DNA from: Fragilariopsis cylindrus CCMP1102
Taxonomy: Eukaryota > Bacillariophyta > Bacillariophyceae > Bacillariales > Bacillariaceae
Assembly (NCBI GenBank): GCA_900095095.1
Contig: FMBT01000289.1
Location: 372,001-436,000 of the forward strand
Length of the DNA stretch: 64,000 bases
Reading direction: 5' to 3'
Below, piece by piece: positions 55,104 to 64,000 of the stretch; within the stretch, counting starts at the first letter, position 1, and the number at the start of each line of letters is the position of its first letter. Position numbers and translations under genes: made by a program. The notes under the pieces are model-generated. The model worked only from the letters and a program-made list of their open reading frames with translations. It had not been told where the DNA came from and searched no databases.

Positions 55104-55529
55104 ATGTCCGCCAATAAAGACAAGAAGGTTGATGCAAAGGGCATTCCGCTCAAGTCTCCATATCCAGAGCAACTAACAGTACTGTCTATGTACTACATAG
55201 GGTTTTTCATTAACGGTTCTATTGGAGTTGTTACTGCGTATTTTATTTCCTACTTCACCGAGGCTAAGCAGAATGCTGCCGATGCGAAGATTTTGATCCT
55301 TTCTGAATATGACCTGGGTTGGCTATATCTTGGTATATTCCTTGTTGAATCCCTACAACTACCAATCAATATCAATCTTGGTTCTGCCTGGAATGCCTCA
55401 AAGGTTAACTTTCCTGATCAATAGGTGTATAAAGTTATGGGAACTGGTGGGGGCTGGTGACAAACTGGGTTATGTGTTGATGGAAACAGATGGCGTCCAT
55501 GGGGCCACATTCAATCGAGCACAACGTGA
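55104..55529 (+). pseudogene. MAPEG-family protein gene, disrupted and cut short
   Basis: Reading starts at MSANKDKKVDAKG (55104) and gives a membrane protein with LSMYYIGFFINGSIGVVTAYF, YDLGWLYLGIFLVES and ASKVNFPDQ. Beyond a stop at 55422-55424 and a frame change near 55460, the matching sequence resumes with DKLGYVLMETDGVHGATFNRAQRDV. The order fits the MAPEG family (microsomal glutathione transferase/FLAP-like), whose FNRAQR motif sits at the start of the second helix pair. The remaining helices are missing: similarity ends exactly where a 203-bp dispersed repeat begins (55530). So this host gene has an in-frame stop, a frameshift and a 3' truncation by insertion. An intact relative elsewhere in the genome is expected. 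Confidence 0.65.
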
Positions 55530-55732
55530 TGTTGTCAGATGTCACTATTACATAGATATGCACTAATTACCAGAGTACTATAATATTAGATATTAGGATA
55601 ATGTGTACCACATACACTGGGGATGTGATGGTGCCCAACCAAATGAATATTGTTTACTGGTTGATTGTTTGTTTGTCTCAAGCAGTCTTGGTATGCTAGT
55701 AGTATAATGTACTTACTTTCTGGTCTCATACA
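55530..55732 (+). repeat. Dispersed ~200-bp repeat, copy 2, inside the MAPEG-like gene
   Basis: Starts TGTTGTCAGA and ends GTCTCATACA. Roughly 90% identical by eye to the reverse complement of 43371-43567. Its left edge coincides with the point where the MAPEG-like reading stops. It may be a solo terminal repeat of an old retroelement or a small non-autonomous element; no clean target duplication is seen. Confidence 0.7.
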
Positions 55733-56750
55733 TATCCAGTCAAAAACCTAACTTTAGTGCTTGGATTTTCTCTTCCTGTGTGCTATGCTGTCATATGAGA
55801 TAGACCATAAAACCCTGTAGGCAAACATCTGCCCTTTTCTGGTGGAGTCATTGACGTTGTCTCCAATGCATTGTTTGAATTTTCTTACTTGCTTTCTCTT
55901 TCATCATGTTTGGTTTGGTTTGTTGTAGACATGTTGTTGCTGTGATTTTGCAATGTGCTATAATAATTTAGCAATATGCAATTTTATCTAATGCATGTGG
56001 TTGATTTCGTATGCAGTATGCAGTTTTATGTGCATGAATTATCTTGATTCATATAGAATCCTTCACCCAACCTCTATTGAGCTCATGACAAAGATGTGTT
56101 GTTATCAATCTCAAGTAATTGATAGCACAACCCTGTGTAAATTTATCATACTATCTTCCAACAATGATGAATGCATCTACTAGCTACCTTCTAAGCTCTA
56201 CTAGACTAGAGACTTCCTAAATATGTGAGCTTAGTTAGTTAGTTGCTCTTATTATGTGGTATGTATCTACTCCTCCTATGGTCAGTCTTTGGTCAGTCAT
56301 TCCCTAGTTACTCGTGTCTTACTCCTACACTCATCATACCCTTGTTTTGTTAATAATGTTATTCCAACACGTTTTCCAACTTCTCTCTTTTGAATGATCA
56401 CGTGGATGTAACTGGTATTCTGTGCAAGGATTTTAGCACGTCAATTGAGACATACTACCATCCACCATCCTTACAATCCCCTTCACACCTCATAGTCTTA
56501 TTGACAAGAGCTCAAAAAAGTGAACACATGTGTCCATTTTTATCAGAGCTATTCCATACCTTGATTGAATACTGAACAATCATGTCATCAAAAATTGAAA
56601 GCAAAAGTTTGAGATGCATGCAACTATTTTCAACCACAACCATTTTTTGCTTTGTTGGGCTCATGGATGGATCATGGGATCATTTTATAAGATGATGATG
56701 TTAAGTTGCTAGCATATTCAATATTGTGCGTGGGATAGGGTAACCGGTAC
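55733..56750. other. Gene-poor intergenic region
   Basis: About 1 kb between the dispersed repeat and the LINE. It includes the old repeat at 56195-56335. I looked for the missing MAPEG C-terminus after the insertion and did not find it. The short ORF at 56390-56575 has no domain. Confidence 0.4.
56195..56335 (-). repeat. Old dispersed repeat, copy 2
   Basis: Reverse-complement partner of 46684-46830, sharing GTGTAGGAGTAAGA, TGACCAAAGACTGACCA, GCAACTAA and GCTCACA in order. Divergent, with indels. Confidence 0.4.
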
Positions 56751-56766
56751 TAGCCAACTTAATTAG

Positions 56767-58698
56767 CGAAGAGAGGGTATAGATAGATTCAGCAAGGGGA
56801 CATTCATCCTCAAATACTGGAAGGGAGTACCATATAGAGGCATAGTCACAAGCAATAAAGGAAAATACTACAAAATCTTCTATGAAGACAACGATGAAGA
56901 AGAACTAAATCATACAGAAGTGACAAAATACGAGAAGAAGAACAGAGAAGAAGGAAGAATGACAGGAGAGATAGGAAACCGGATGAGATTGATAAAGCCT
57001 TTAGGCAACTGGCTTATACAAGCCAATGATTCAGAACGACTATGGCCATTCTATTACTCAGAACATACAGACATATTGTACAGGAGCTATAGAAAGAACT
57101 GGAACAAAAATGGAGAATTCTATTATGACTGTCACCTGATAGCAGACAACGATACTTACAACTATGATCCAGTAGGAAAAGTGAACTCACTACCACCAGA
57201 TGCATCACCAACAGATGTAATGGACACGGAAGAAGGTTGGAGAGTGTCACTACACCAACCAGTGCAACTAATTCAGCAGAATACAGTCAGGAATGAGACC
57301 TTTATGGACTATCTGTTGTCACAGGAAGAACATGTATCACAGTACTACACTGAAATTAAATTCTTCACAGTACCCATAAAGATATACGAAATGCTCAAGT
57401 CAACAAACAAAGTCAACATAGCAACAGATGGAGGAGCAATACAATTCAAGGGATCCTTGGGGTTTGTAATTGCAGACGAAGATGGAGAAATATTGCTATC
57501 ATGCTACGGACAGCCATCAGGAAATGATCCTCTGTCATTCCGATCAGAAATATGTGCCTTCCTTGCAGCAGTACGACTGGTAACACTTATGACTAAATAC
57601 TATGATAAGCTACTAGAGTGTGATGAACCAATTCGAAGCAAAATACAAGTATACACAGACAGCCTAAGTATGATTACCAAACTTGAAGCATATGATGAAT
57701 ATCCGACAGCACCGCTAGCAACAGTCCTTGACTCCGAATGGGATGTGCTGTCAGCATTACACAGAGCATTACAGTGGTACAGATCGAAACCAAAGATTAA
57801 TTGGGTGCAGAGTCACCAAGATGATAAGGTCTTTGATGAAGAAGCAATGCCACTAAATGCATATCTCAATTCAGAAGCAGATGAACTAGCAACAATAGGA
57901 CTGAAACAACTGCAGGAAAAGCCAAGAGTACCGATGGACCCAGCTACAGCCATACAGTTCCACATAGGAGACAGAACGATAACAAGAGATCTCAAACGAA
58001 CAACAAGAGAGATCATACACCTGATACCACTTAAAAACTATTACTGCAGAAGGTTCAAATGGAGTGATAACATCTTTGACCTAATTGACTGGGACATTTT
58101 CCGTCCAGTATATAAGAAATATCTAGCTACAAAAGGAATACAATGGATGCACAAATTTTGCATAAAGAAACTGCCTACAGGAGAAAGGATCCACAAGAAG
58201 GATCACTTCCACGATCAACGATGCGCATCATGCTTGTACAACGAGGATGATGACCATGTATTTCAATGTGCTCACCGACGAAGCATACGCAAGAAGGTCC
58301 TCAACCAGATTAACCTACTAGCAAACACAGTAGATCCAAGACTGTGTGATATAATGAGGGAAGGATTAATGACTTACTTTAGAGGAGAATCAGTATCAAC
58401 TGCAATGCTAAGACTAAGGGGCCAAGAGGACGTTGACAAAAATCAAATATTCAAAAGGTACACACTACTTATTGATGAACAGGTAGTAATAGGATGGGAT
58501 AATCTACTCAGGGGAAAGTTTTTGAAACAATGGAAAATACAACAGCAAGCATTCATAACCAGAAGGAAACTGTCGGATCCAAGAGCGTACGCAACAACAG
58601 AGTACCAAAGAAGAAGAACAAAACAGAAGCGTTTCATGCTTTCTTTTTCAGGCAGTCATACCCATCATACAGGAAACTTGGACCAACAGATGCATTGA
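56767..58698 (+). pseudogene. LINE ORF with RNase H domain (5'-truncated)
   Basis: The frame is open from the left edge of the element (first Met at 56920). Before that Met, FILKYWKGVPYRGIVTSNKG and YYKIFYEDNDEEEL read like a Tudor-type barrel of the kind met in stramenopile transposon proteins. Counting from the Met, the RNase H domain shows the four metal-binding acids: D170 (ATDGGA), E210 (FRSEICAF), D247 (VYTDSLS) and D321 (SEADELA). A C..C.......H....C knuckle (CASCLYNEDDDHVFQC) follows at about 435. In a live element this domain removes the RNA strand after reverse transcription. Near 58640 the coding similarity moves to another frame (FHAFFFRQSYPSYRK), so the C-terminus is damaged or frameshifted. 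Confidence 0.75.
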
Positions 58699-58729
58699 TC
58701 GCAACACACCTGTACTGGGAGGTAGAATA

Positions 58730-59248
58730 GTGGCAGAATATGATTCACTCACCAAGAAAATCACCCATCTATATACACTGAAAGAAATGGTACTGCCAGA
58801 AGATGAATTGAAGATATTCAACGAACCACTAAAAACAAGATTAGATGATACAAATCAACAATTGAAAAAGTGGTTAAACAGATGGAGGCGAGTGATAGAT
58901 CATAGCATGAAGAGAGTAAAGGAACTAGCAAAAGAAAACAGCAAACCAATATGGAGGCACTATACGAAAAACAAACCAGCTAAAACAACAGTGTCAAGGA
59001 AATTACCACAACGAATGAAAACAAAGAAATACTTCAACAATCCACTGACAAATGTATTCAAACGCCTAAGAAAGAAAAGATCATCAAGTAGAGTAATACA
59101 GGCAAAGAAAAAGAAGTATAAAATGAACCACATGATATCAAAAATGTACACCAATCTAGGAAAGAACAGATCAACTAGTAGAGCAAAGACAGAAACAGAA
59201 ATAGAGAAGCAGAAAATCGATGATAGATTTGGAGATGATCCAATCTAA
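58730..59248 (+). pseudogene. Lys/Arg-rich C-terminal part of the LINE protein
   Basis: Open frame of 172 codons directly after the RNase H ORF, overlapping the neighbouring frame by one base of the stop/start (TAGTGGCAGAA region). It reads AEYDSLTKKITHLYTLKEM, KKWLNRWRRVIDHSMKRVKE and then basic repeats such as KRLRKKRSSSRVI and NLGKNRSTSRAK. It could be the continued C-terminus of the same protein in a shifted frame or a separate small ORF. It is likely nucleic-acid binding because of its charge. Confidence 0.5.
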
Positions 59249-59259
59249 GGACAACACCA

Positions 59260-59363
59260 TAATGTAGAATAATCGGCGAGTCGACTGTTGACTTTACATC
59301 TTTCTAAGATGTAGAGGAGCAAAGCGGCAGCTTTTAAATAATAAGTTATATAATATAATATAA
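59260..59363 (+). repeat. 3' tail of the RNase H LINE family (reference copy)
   Basis: The non-coding 3' end of the element. It includes GTCGACTGTTGACTTTACAT, a small hairpin (ACATCTTTCTAAGATGT), GGAGCAAAGCGGCAGCTTTT and a TATAA-rich tail. The same order appears in two tail-only copies in this window. Hairpins at LINE 3' ends can be the RT recognition site, so this is a reasonable but untested role. Confidence 0.65.
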
Positions 59364-59443
59364 TAGCCAACTTAATTATTATTACCTGATACTAGCTGCT
59401 AGATCCAGCAGAGCAACAAACTTGCGCTTCAACCTAGCATATA

Positions 59444-59722
59444 CTATATTATCTTTTTGATGACATTTCTCTTTTTGATATTTTCTACTGCACCCAAGGT
59501 CAATTTATTCACAGTACTGAAGTAGGTGACAAAAACAACCAAGATGCTAGCAACAGGAAAAACTACTGTAAACAAGAAGGTCAACAATACTTCAAGTCTA
59601 TCTTTTTTCAGTACTGTCCTAAGGTCTAACACAACATCATACATTCTTACATCTTCAGTAATGTTGTTACAACCGAAACAATATGGAGGATTAACAATAA
59701 ACAGGCACTTGACACAAGAACA
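59444..59722 (-). CDS. Small Cys-rich membrane ORF, possibly a gene fragment
   Basis: A minus-strand frame open from 59722 to a stop at 59444 gives about 92 residues: a Cys-rich part (CSCVKCLFIVNPPYCFGCN), an ITEDVRMYDVVLDLRTVLKK stretch, one hydrophobic helix (LLTFLFTVVFPVASILVVFV) and a basic tail. The order looks protein-like, not random. The only Met (codon at 59644) is internal, so it could be the last exon or a fragment of a longer gene. No family was recognised. Confidence 0.3.
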   Translation of the reverse strand, partial: CSCVKCLFIVNPPYCFGCNNITEDVRMYDVVLDLRTVLKKDRLEVLLTFLFTVVFPVASILVVFVTYFSTVNKLTLGAVENIKKRNVIKKII

Positions 59723-59759
59723 TCATCTATCATCGAAGAAAAATTAAAACAAAAGGTGT

Positions 59760-59831
59760 GGAGAATGCCGGAATCGAACCGGCGACCTTGTCCATGCTAA
59801 GGACACGCGCTGCCAACTGCGCCAATTCCCC
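59760..59831 (-). tRNA. tRNA-Ala(AGC)
   Basis: A 72-nt cloverleaf on the minus strand without intron. The acceptor stem GGGGAAT pairs with ATTCTCC and contains the G3:U70 pair that identifies alanine tRNAs. The D arm is GCGC/GCGC with an AGTTGGCA loop. The anticodon stem TGTCC/GGACA encloses TTAGCAT, anticodon AGC. The T arm is GCCGG/CCGGC around TTCGAAT. Internal promoter boxes A (TGGCGCAGTTGG) and B (GGTTCGAATCC) are present. The CCA end is not encoded. Confidence 0.96.
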
Positions 59832-61590
59832 GTAATTTTTATGGTAGACGTACTAAAATTTGAATAACAATACTATCTTTTTGTGAAAAACGACCGTGTT
59901 CGGAGGCCTTCATTCAATGCTTTTCATGTTGTGATGAAAGAGATATTATGTCAATCAATGCTTTTTATGTGACGAAAGATATGTACCTGATGTAACGTTA
60001 TCACATACTGTAAAGACTTCTTCTATAAATGTGACCACCGGGTCTTGTCTTGTCTACTTTTTTAACCTTTCGTAGATTGGAGCTGATTATGTCGACTCTC
60101 AACCGATTCGTTTTTATCCTTGTCGTTTGTTCGGTGAAAGATGGCTGTGGAAGCACTGTCATTATCATTATTATTGTCAGCGCCATTATCATCGTCATAG
60201 CAGATATAGTATGAGCCTTCAATCGGTTTAACGGGTGGAATAGGCCTACTGTACGTGCAACACTTCAAGGTTTGTTAGATTCTGGATACAAACCATCTCA
60301 GATTCGGGCACTGACTCGTTTCACCTGAAACACCATTAGTTCAATCTTTATCGAAGAAAGGGTTTGTGATTTGTATAGTAGATTTAGATTGGAATGATAA
60401 CGATAACAATAACAACTTCCGACAATGATAGTCGTGCTGGTGATGCCAATGAAAATAAAATGGAAAGGGAAACAAAAAAGAAACAAGATCCGTTGAGTCC
60501 TACAGGGAGGTTGTGGTTATTATGTATATTCGACGTCGTCTGACATATAAAACGACTAGATCGTCGAGAAGTATCACGGGCAATTCATTTGCGGAATATT
60601 ATTCTTGATAGTAGTGGTAGCACTAAAAAATTCCAATACTCTTGGGATAGTATATAATTGCAGTAGTATCGGTTCTCTGCTTCATACTACTGTCGATAGG
60701 AGCAGCAGATGATAGTGACGGCATAGCATTGAAAACATATGCATCATCAGTACCTGATGGTGCAGATGAAAATGATGACGATGCTGATGATGATGCCGAC
60801 GACGACAACGACAAAGCCGACGTCGACGACGGTCTTCTTCTCTTCTTCTTATCATTCAAAGAGGATGGTAGGTGATAGCAGTGTTGATTCCTTCTAAGAG
60901 TGAGAGTGATGGCGATGGCGATTTTGATGATGGTAGTAGATAGCTCTGATGATACGATGCAAGTTGAGTGAAAATGAATCGCGATAGGACGGGAATGACA
61001 ACAATAACGTTACAACGTATAAAACAGACAGCACGACAGCACCATGATTTTTTGCTTCTTTTCGAAGATCGCAGATGGAGAGATCAAGAAATCAAAATCA
61101 ACTCTTTCTCTGTCAGTCGTACAGTCAGTCGTGGTATGGGGGCTTTCATGATTTCGTTAATTTTTCGAATTTTTCAAATTGAATTCAACACAGGATTCAA
61201 GATTCAAGATTAGCAACGACGCAAACGGCAAACGAATAACAACAAAACAGATCCTACCGCCTTTTGGGTCCTACCCGACGGTAGCTTAACAACTTTTGTT
61301 GAAAGTAGTAGCAACAATTAATTCGGAACCTTATTACTTCATCAAAGCAAACAACAACATGGACAACAAACGAAAAAGCAGATGATAGTGGCGATGTGCC
61401 GCAATATTTTTCTCTCTAGTAGTCAACAACTGTTTATATTTATACCACCAATGACTTGTACTATTTGTGGGACGTACAATCACATTCGATTCGATTCTTG
61501 TATCTCGATGCATTCCTATGCTTTCTTCCTTCTTCTCACTGGAAAAGATGGATATTTTTCTATTTCCATTTCAGCTCTACTTTCATTATA
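59832..61590. other. Intergenic region, no supportable gene
   Basis: About 1.75 kb upstream of the tRNA and downstream of the BTB gene. Several short ORFs on both strands (for example 60062-60268 minus and 60968-61213 plus) are low-complexity or lack an ATG and domain. A tract of GAC/GAT codon-like triplets at 60770-60830 resembles the acidic runs of local genes but is not in a long frame. I see no gene I can support. Confidence 0.35.
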
Positions 61591-62994
61591 TCAGTTTTCA
61601 TTGCTAGCTTTTTCCAATTCTTTGACTTGCTGTCTAAGTTGTAAGAGTTCATCCTTTGTACCAGCCAATACATCCTTATATCGATCAACTTCTTTCTTCA
61701 TACTCTGATTCTGCCATCGTAAATTATCATTTTGTTGTTGAAGTTGTTCCATTTGTTTCTTGGATGACGATGCCGTCGTCGATCCATCATGATTATTACT
61801 AACTTTTGTCTGAATATCACTTTGGGCCCGATCTAAAGCCGCTGCAAAAGATGTCGCAAACAATAATGAATCCAATTTAGTAGATGATGACGATCCATCA
61901 TTACTAGTTGCACAGCAAGAACCGTATGTATATTCCTCCAATGCTGCTGTTACATTAAAATCCTTCCAGCCGTATTCCTCAACCACAGCATGGGCGCATC
62001 TTTGACAAAGTGCAACTAGTTCCCTCCACTCATCGGAATCTCCTGATTCAACATTATTCGGGTTTAATTCACGAACTAATGCCGTAAATCCAATCGCTGG
62101 TTCATATGCAATTTTTGGCATAACAGTTTCATTTGTAAGTTCTAATAGTAACTGTACATTGATCCGATCAGGATGCTTTTCAAAATATTGACAAACAACT
62201 TCACTAAGATGACAACTTAATACCACCTCCTCTTTAGAATTGATATTATCAAGTGCACTGTTCCTGTTTTTTGTTCCTTCATTTACTGCAGTCAATATAG
62301 ATCGGAACAATTCAAGAGGGAGACGTGTAATTGCTCCTGTATCTAATCGTGAAAAGTTTTCTATACATGATCTCCTTGCAGACTTTATAAGTCGGTCGTC
62401 TTCATATAAATGAGCCTGTAGGAGATATACTGGTCCTGTCTTAAAAGATAAATCTTTTCCAATAAATTTGTTTACTGCCAGCTTCAGACCTTCACAATCA
62501 AATAATTTTGCTAGGTGTCGAAGTGAAACAGCATTGAATGTTGTAAAAAAGTCATCATCGACATCTAATAATGTCAATGATTCATCATCATCACTAGTAG
62601 CATCATTGGTGTGTTTTATATCGTACATAAAATCAAGAAGTAGTGGAAATAAATCAGCATCTTGTCCATCTAATTCAATCTTTGTTGATTGCGATTGGTT
62701 ATAACGATCGCCACGTCCATTACCTTTCTTCAAAAATAATTTTGAAAAGTATTGTGAACTTCTTGGACCTACACTTAATATACTTTTATGGACATGATAC
62801 GTTCTTGAATCGACTTCATTTGTCGTAACAATGATCGTCCAGTCACTATACGTATGGTCACCTCTCCATGATAATATTTTTACTACTTTTGATACATCAA
62901 CATCATCACCATCTTCAGTAGAAAAGAAGTTCGATTCACCCAACAATGCACCACATGAACCAAATGCGTAACTGCCCAATGATGACGATGGCAT
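61591..62994 (-). CDS. BTB/POZ domain protein with C-terminal coiled coil
   Basis: Single-exon gene. The open frame reaches 63003, but the first ATG is at 62994 (MPSSSLGSYAFG), giving 467 residues. The BTB/POZ fold covers about residues 47-182: SDWTIIVTTNEVDSRTYHVHKSILSVGPRSSQYFSKLF, then ADLFPLLLDFMYD and LRHLAKLFDCEGLKLAVNKFI. A BACK-like helical region follows. The last 60 residues form a coiled coil (QLQQQNDNLRWQNQSMKKEV...LRQQVKELEKA). BTB proteins dimerise and many act as Cullin-3 adaptors. Here the role is unknown. There is no Kelch or MATH partner domain. A Ser/Asp insert splits the BTB fold. Confidence 0.85.
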   Translation of the reverse strand: MPSSSLGSYAFGSCGALLGESNFFSTEDGDDVDVSKVVKILSWRGDHTYSDWTIIVTTNEVDSRTYHVHKSILSVGPRSSQYFSKLFLKKGNGRGDRYNQSQSTKIELDGQDADLFPLLLDFMYDIKHTNDATSDDDESLTLLDVDDDFFTTFNAVSLRHLAKLFDCEGLKLAVNKFIGKDLSFKTGPVYLLQAHLYEDDRLIKSARRSCIENFSRLDTGAITRLPLELFRSILTAVNEGTKNRNSALDNINSKEEVVLSCHLSEVVCQYFEKHPDRINVQLLLELTNETVMPKIAYEPAIGFTALVRELNPNNVESGDSDEWRELVALCQRCAHAVVEEYGWKDFNVTAALEEYTYGSCCATSNDGSSSSTKLDSLLFATSFAAALDRAQSDIQTKVSNNHDGSTTASSSKKQMEQLQQQNDNLRWQNQSMKKEVDRYKDVLAGTKDELLQLRQQVKELEKASNEN

Positions 62995-64000
62995 TTCCGC
63001 CAAGTATTGTCAGTCTCTTCCTTCCAGTCTTGAATGGTGTCCTGATGAATGATGGGACCACTGAATTTAATATTAATGCGAGAAGGTCAATCTATGTCGT
63101 CGAAGATGTTTTTAGCACGACATTTCCCCCTCCCTTACTATATTTGTTATTATTTGCTTATTACGTTCGTTTCGTAGTATTTAGTTTCCTTGCGTAAAGT
63201 CAGCTATCATACAAAACAAGATCAGTCAATGATGGATGGGTCGGTGTTCGATCGTTACAGTATGATTTCTATCCTTGCTTCCTCTTTCCTATATCACATT
63301 GAAGGCAGATAGGAGAGCGACAATAGATTACTGAAGTAGGCGTCGTCGTCAACGTTCAAGAATTTATGGGTTTTTTCGAAAAATAAAAAAGGAGTAACGG
63401 CTATTATTATTTCTTTCATGTGTGTCTTAGCTGTGTCGTCGAGCGCGACACTGCCTCATTTTTTCACTTTGGAGTCGTCGTGAAAGCATGTGTCGTTTTT
63501 CACGTGCTTTCATTTTCCACTAAAATGAAAGCAATGATGTGTGATTTTTCTGGCGCGCGTTTTTTTGGGGGAAAATAATCTTACGATTGATGATTGCCGA
63601 TTTCTTCATTTTTTTTTAGAGGACGAGGAGTCAAAACAACGAACCACATAACCTACTTGTCTACAGACCAAACAGTGGGAGCAATCCAGGTATAATTAAT
63701 AAAAGACATGTACCATTATTTACACTAAAATATCATCCTCAAGAATTTATGATAACAATCACACCCCTCTGCATCACAACAAGAAAACCCGATGACATTC
63801 CCACGTAACGAGAGAGTAAATTTCTGTTAATATTTGTTTTACTTTATTCTTGGTAAATTGTTACTCTACGGTGGCATGCCAAGCCCCCTAGTGTTATGAC
63901 CCACATAGCTTGTAAGACCAAGTGCGAACGTAATCCACGCCTTTTCTACTGCAGCCTCGACACTACCAACTTTTTGGTTTCTTATTAACACACACACACA
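62995..64000. other. Intergenic end of window
   Basis: About 1 kb upstream of the BTB gene, with its promoter. TGGCGCGCG at 63551-63559 resembles an E2F half-site, but the neighbouring gene is not evidently S-phase. A (CA)n run starts at 63990 and reaches the window edge. No gene is seen. Confidence 0.35.

Larger units (their letters stand above)
56766..59363 (+). mobile_element. 5'-truncated LINE with RNase H domain, perfect 15-bp target duplication
   Basis: The element is bracketed by TAGCCAACTTAATTA at 56751-56765 and 59364-59378, a perfect 15-bp duplication. The 3' end is an AT-rich simple tail ((TATAA)-like, 59341-59363). Coding sequence is already open at the left edge with no Met, which is expected of a 5'-truncated LINE copy. 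Content: a Tudor-like segment, an RNase H domain, a CCHC-like zinc knuckle and a Lys/Arg-rich C-terminal protein. The reverse transcriptase part is absent. The perfect duplication points to a fairly recent insertion. The 3' 90 bp recur as tail-only copies at 16600-16675 and 31983-32045. Confidence 0.82.

Noticed and set aside
60062-60268. Minus-strand 68-codon Asp/Asn-rich ORF
   Set aside because: Starts only at TTG, no domain; it resembles local acidic coding style but cannot be supported alone.
1-64000. CRISPR arrays, operons, ribosome binding sites and riboswitches
   Set aside because: The window is eukaryotic nuclear DNA. No spaced direct-repeat array or riboswitch-like structure was seen.

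Overview
This window is nuclear DNA of a diatom, most likely a low-GC pennate of the Fragilariopsis/Pseudo-nitzschia kind (the genus is an inference). Four things point there. There are two diatom-type cyclins and two proteins with tandem helicase-associated (HA) repeats. Two proteins carry plastid-import presequences, one ending in an ASAF-like motif. The genes have few, short GT-AG introns (about 130-330 bp) and many Asn/Ser/Asp/Gln-rich tracts. Single-exon genes dominate. No operons, CRISPR arrays or rRNA genes were seen.

Layout. 0-6 kb: the 5' end of an acidic protein, an acidic protein with a C-terminal vWA domain, and a damaged LINE with a reverse transcriptase and zinc fingers. 6-17.7 kb: a GNAT-like protein, a four-repeat MYB/SANT protein, an HA-repeat protein, an MFSD12-like transporter (2 exons), the ESCRT-II subunit SNF8/VPS22 (2 exons) and a MYND-finger protein. 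17.7-23 kb is gene-poor. It holds a 609-bp terminal-inverted-repeat element, one low-complexity ORF and a possible gene remnant. 23-30.6 kb is a compact housekeeping block: a cytochrome b6f assembly factor (CCB2/CCB4 family), DNA polymerase epsilon subunit 2 and the V-ATPase assembly factor VMA12, then a VTT/DedA membrane protein. POLE2 and VMA12 share a 493-bp divergent promoter with E2F-like sites. Two inverted arms of about 300 bp bracket this pair. 33.7-39.6 kb: two divergent cyclin genes, each split at the same codon of the cyclin box; one has an apparent frame slip at a CAA run. 40-43 kb: a four-exon S28 serine carboxypeptidase.

43-47.6 kb is gene-poor and holds a 998-bp TIR/foldback element and dispersed repeats. 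47.6-55 kb: a plastid Cys/Met-metabolism PLP enzyme, an ankyrin-like diatom protein, a second HA-repeat protein sharing a distinctive W-GNWC motif with the first, and a MYND+RING+TPR-like protein. At 55.1 kb a MAPEG-family gene is broken and cut short by a 203-bp dispersed repeat. At 56.77-59.36 kb a 5'-truncated LINE fragment carrying RNase H is bracketed by a perfect 15-bp target duplication. Its 3' tail recurs at 16.6 and 32.0 kb. A tRNA-Ala(AGC) gene and a BTB/coiled-coil protein close the window.

The functional genes are ordinary eukaryotic housekeeping genes and do not form one pathway. The best candidates for something undescribed are the paired HA-repeat/GNWC proteins, the inverted arms around POLE2-VMA12, and the RNase H LINE with its conserved 3' tail family.
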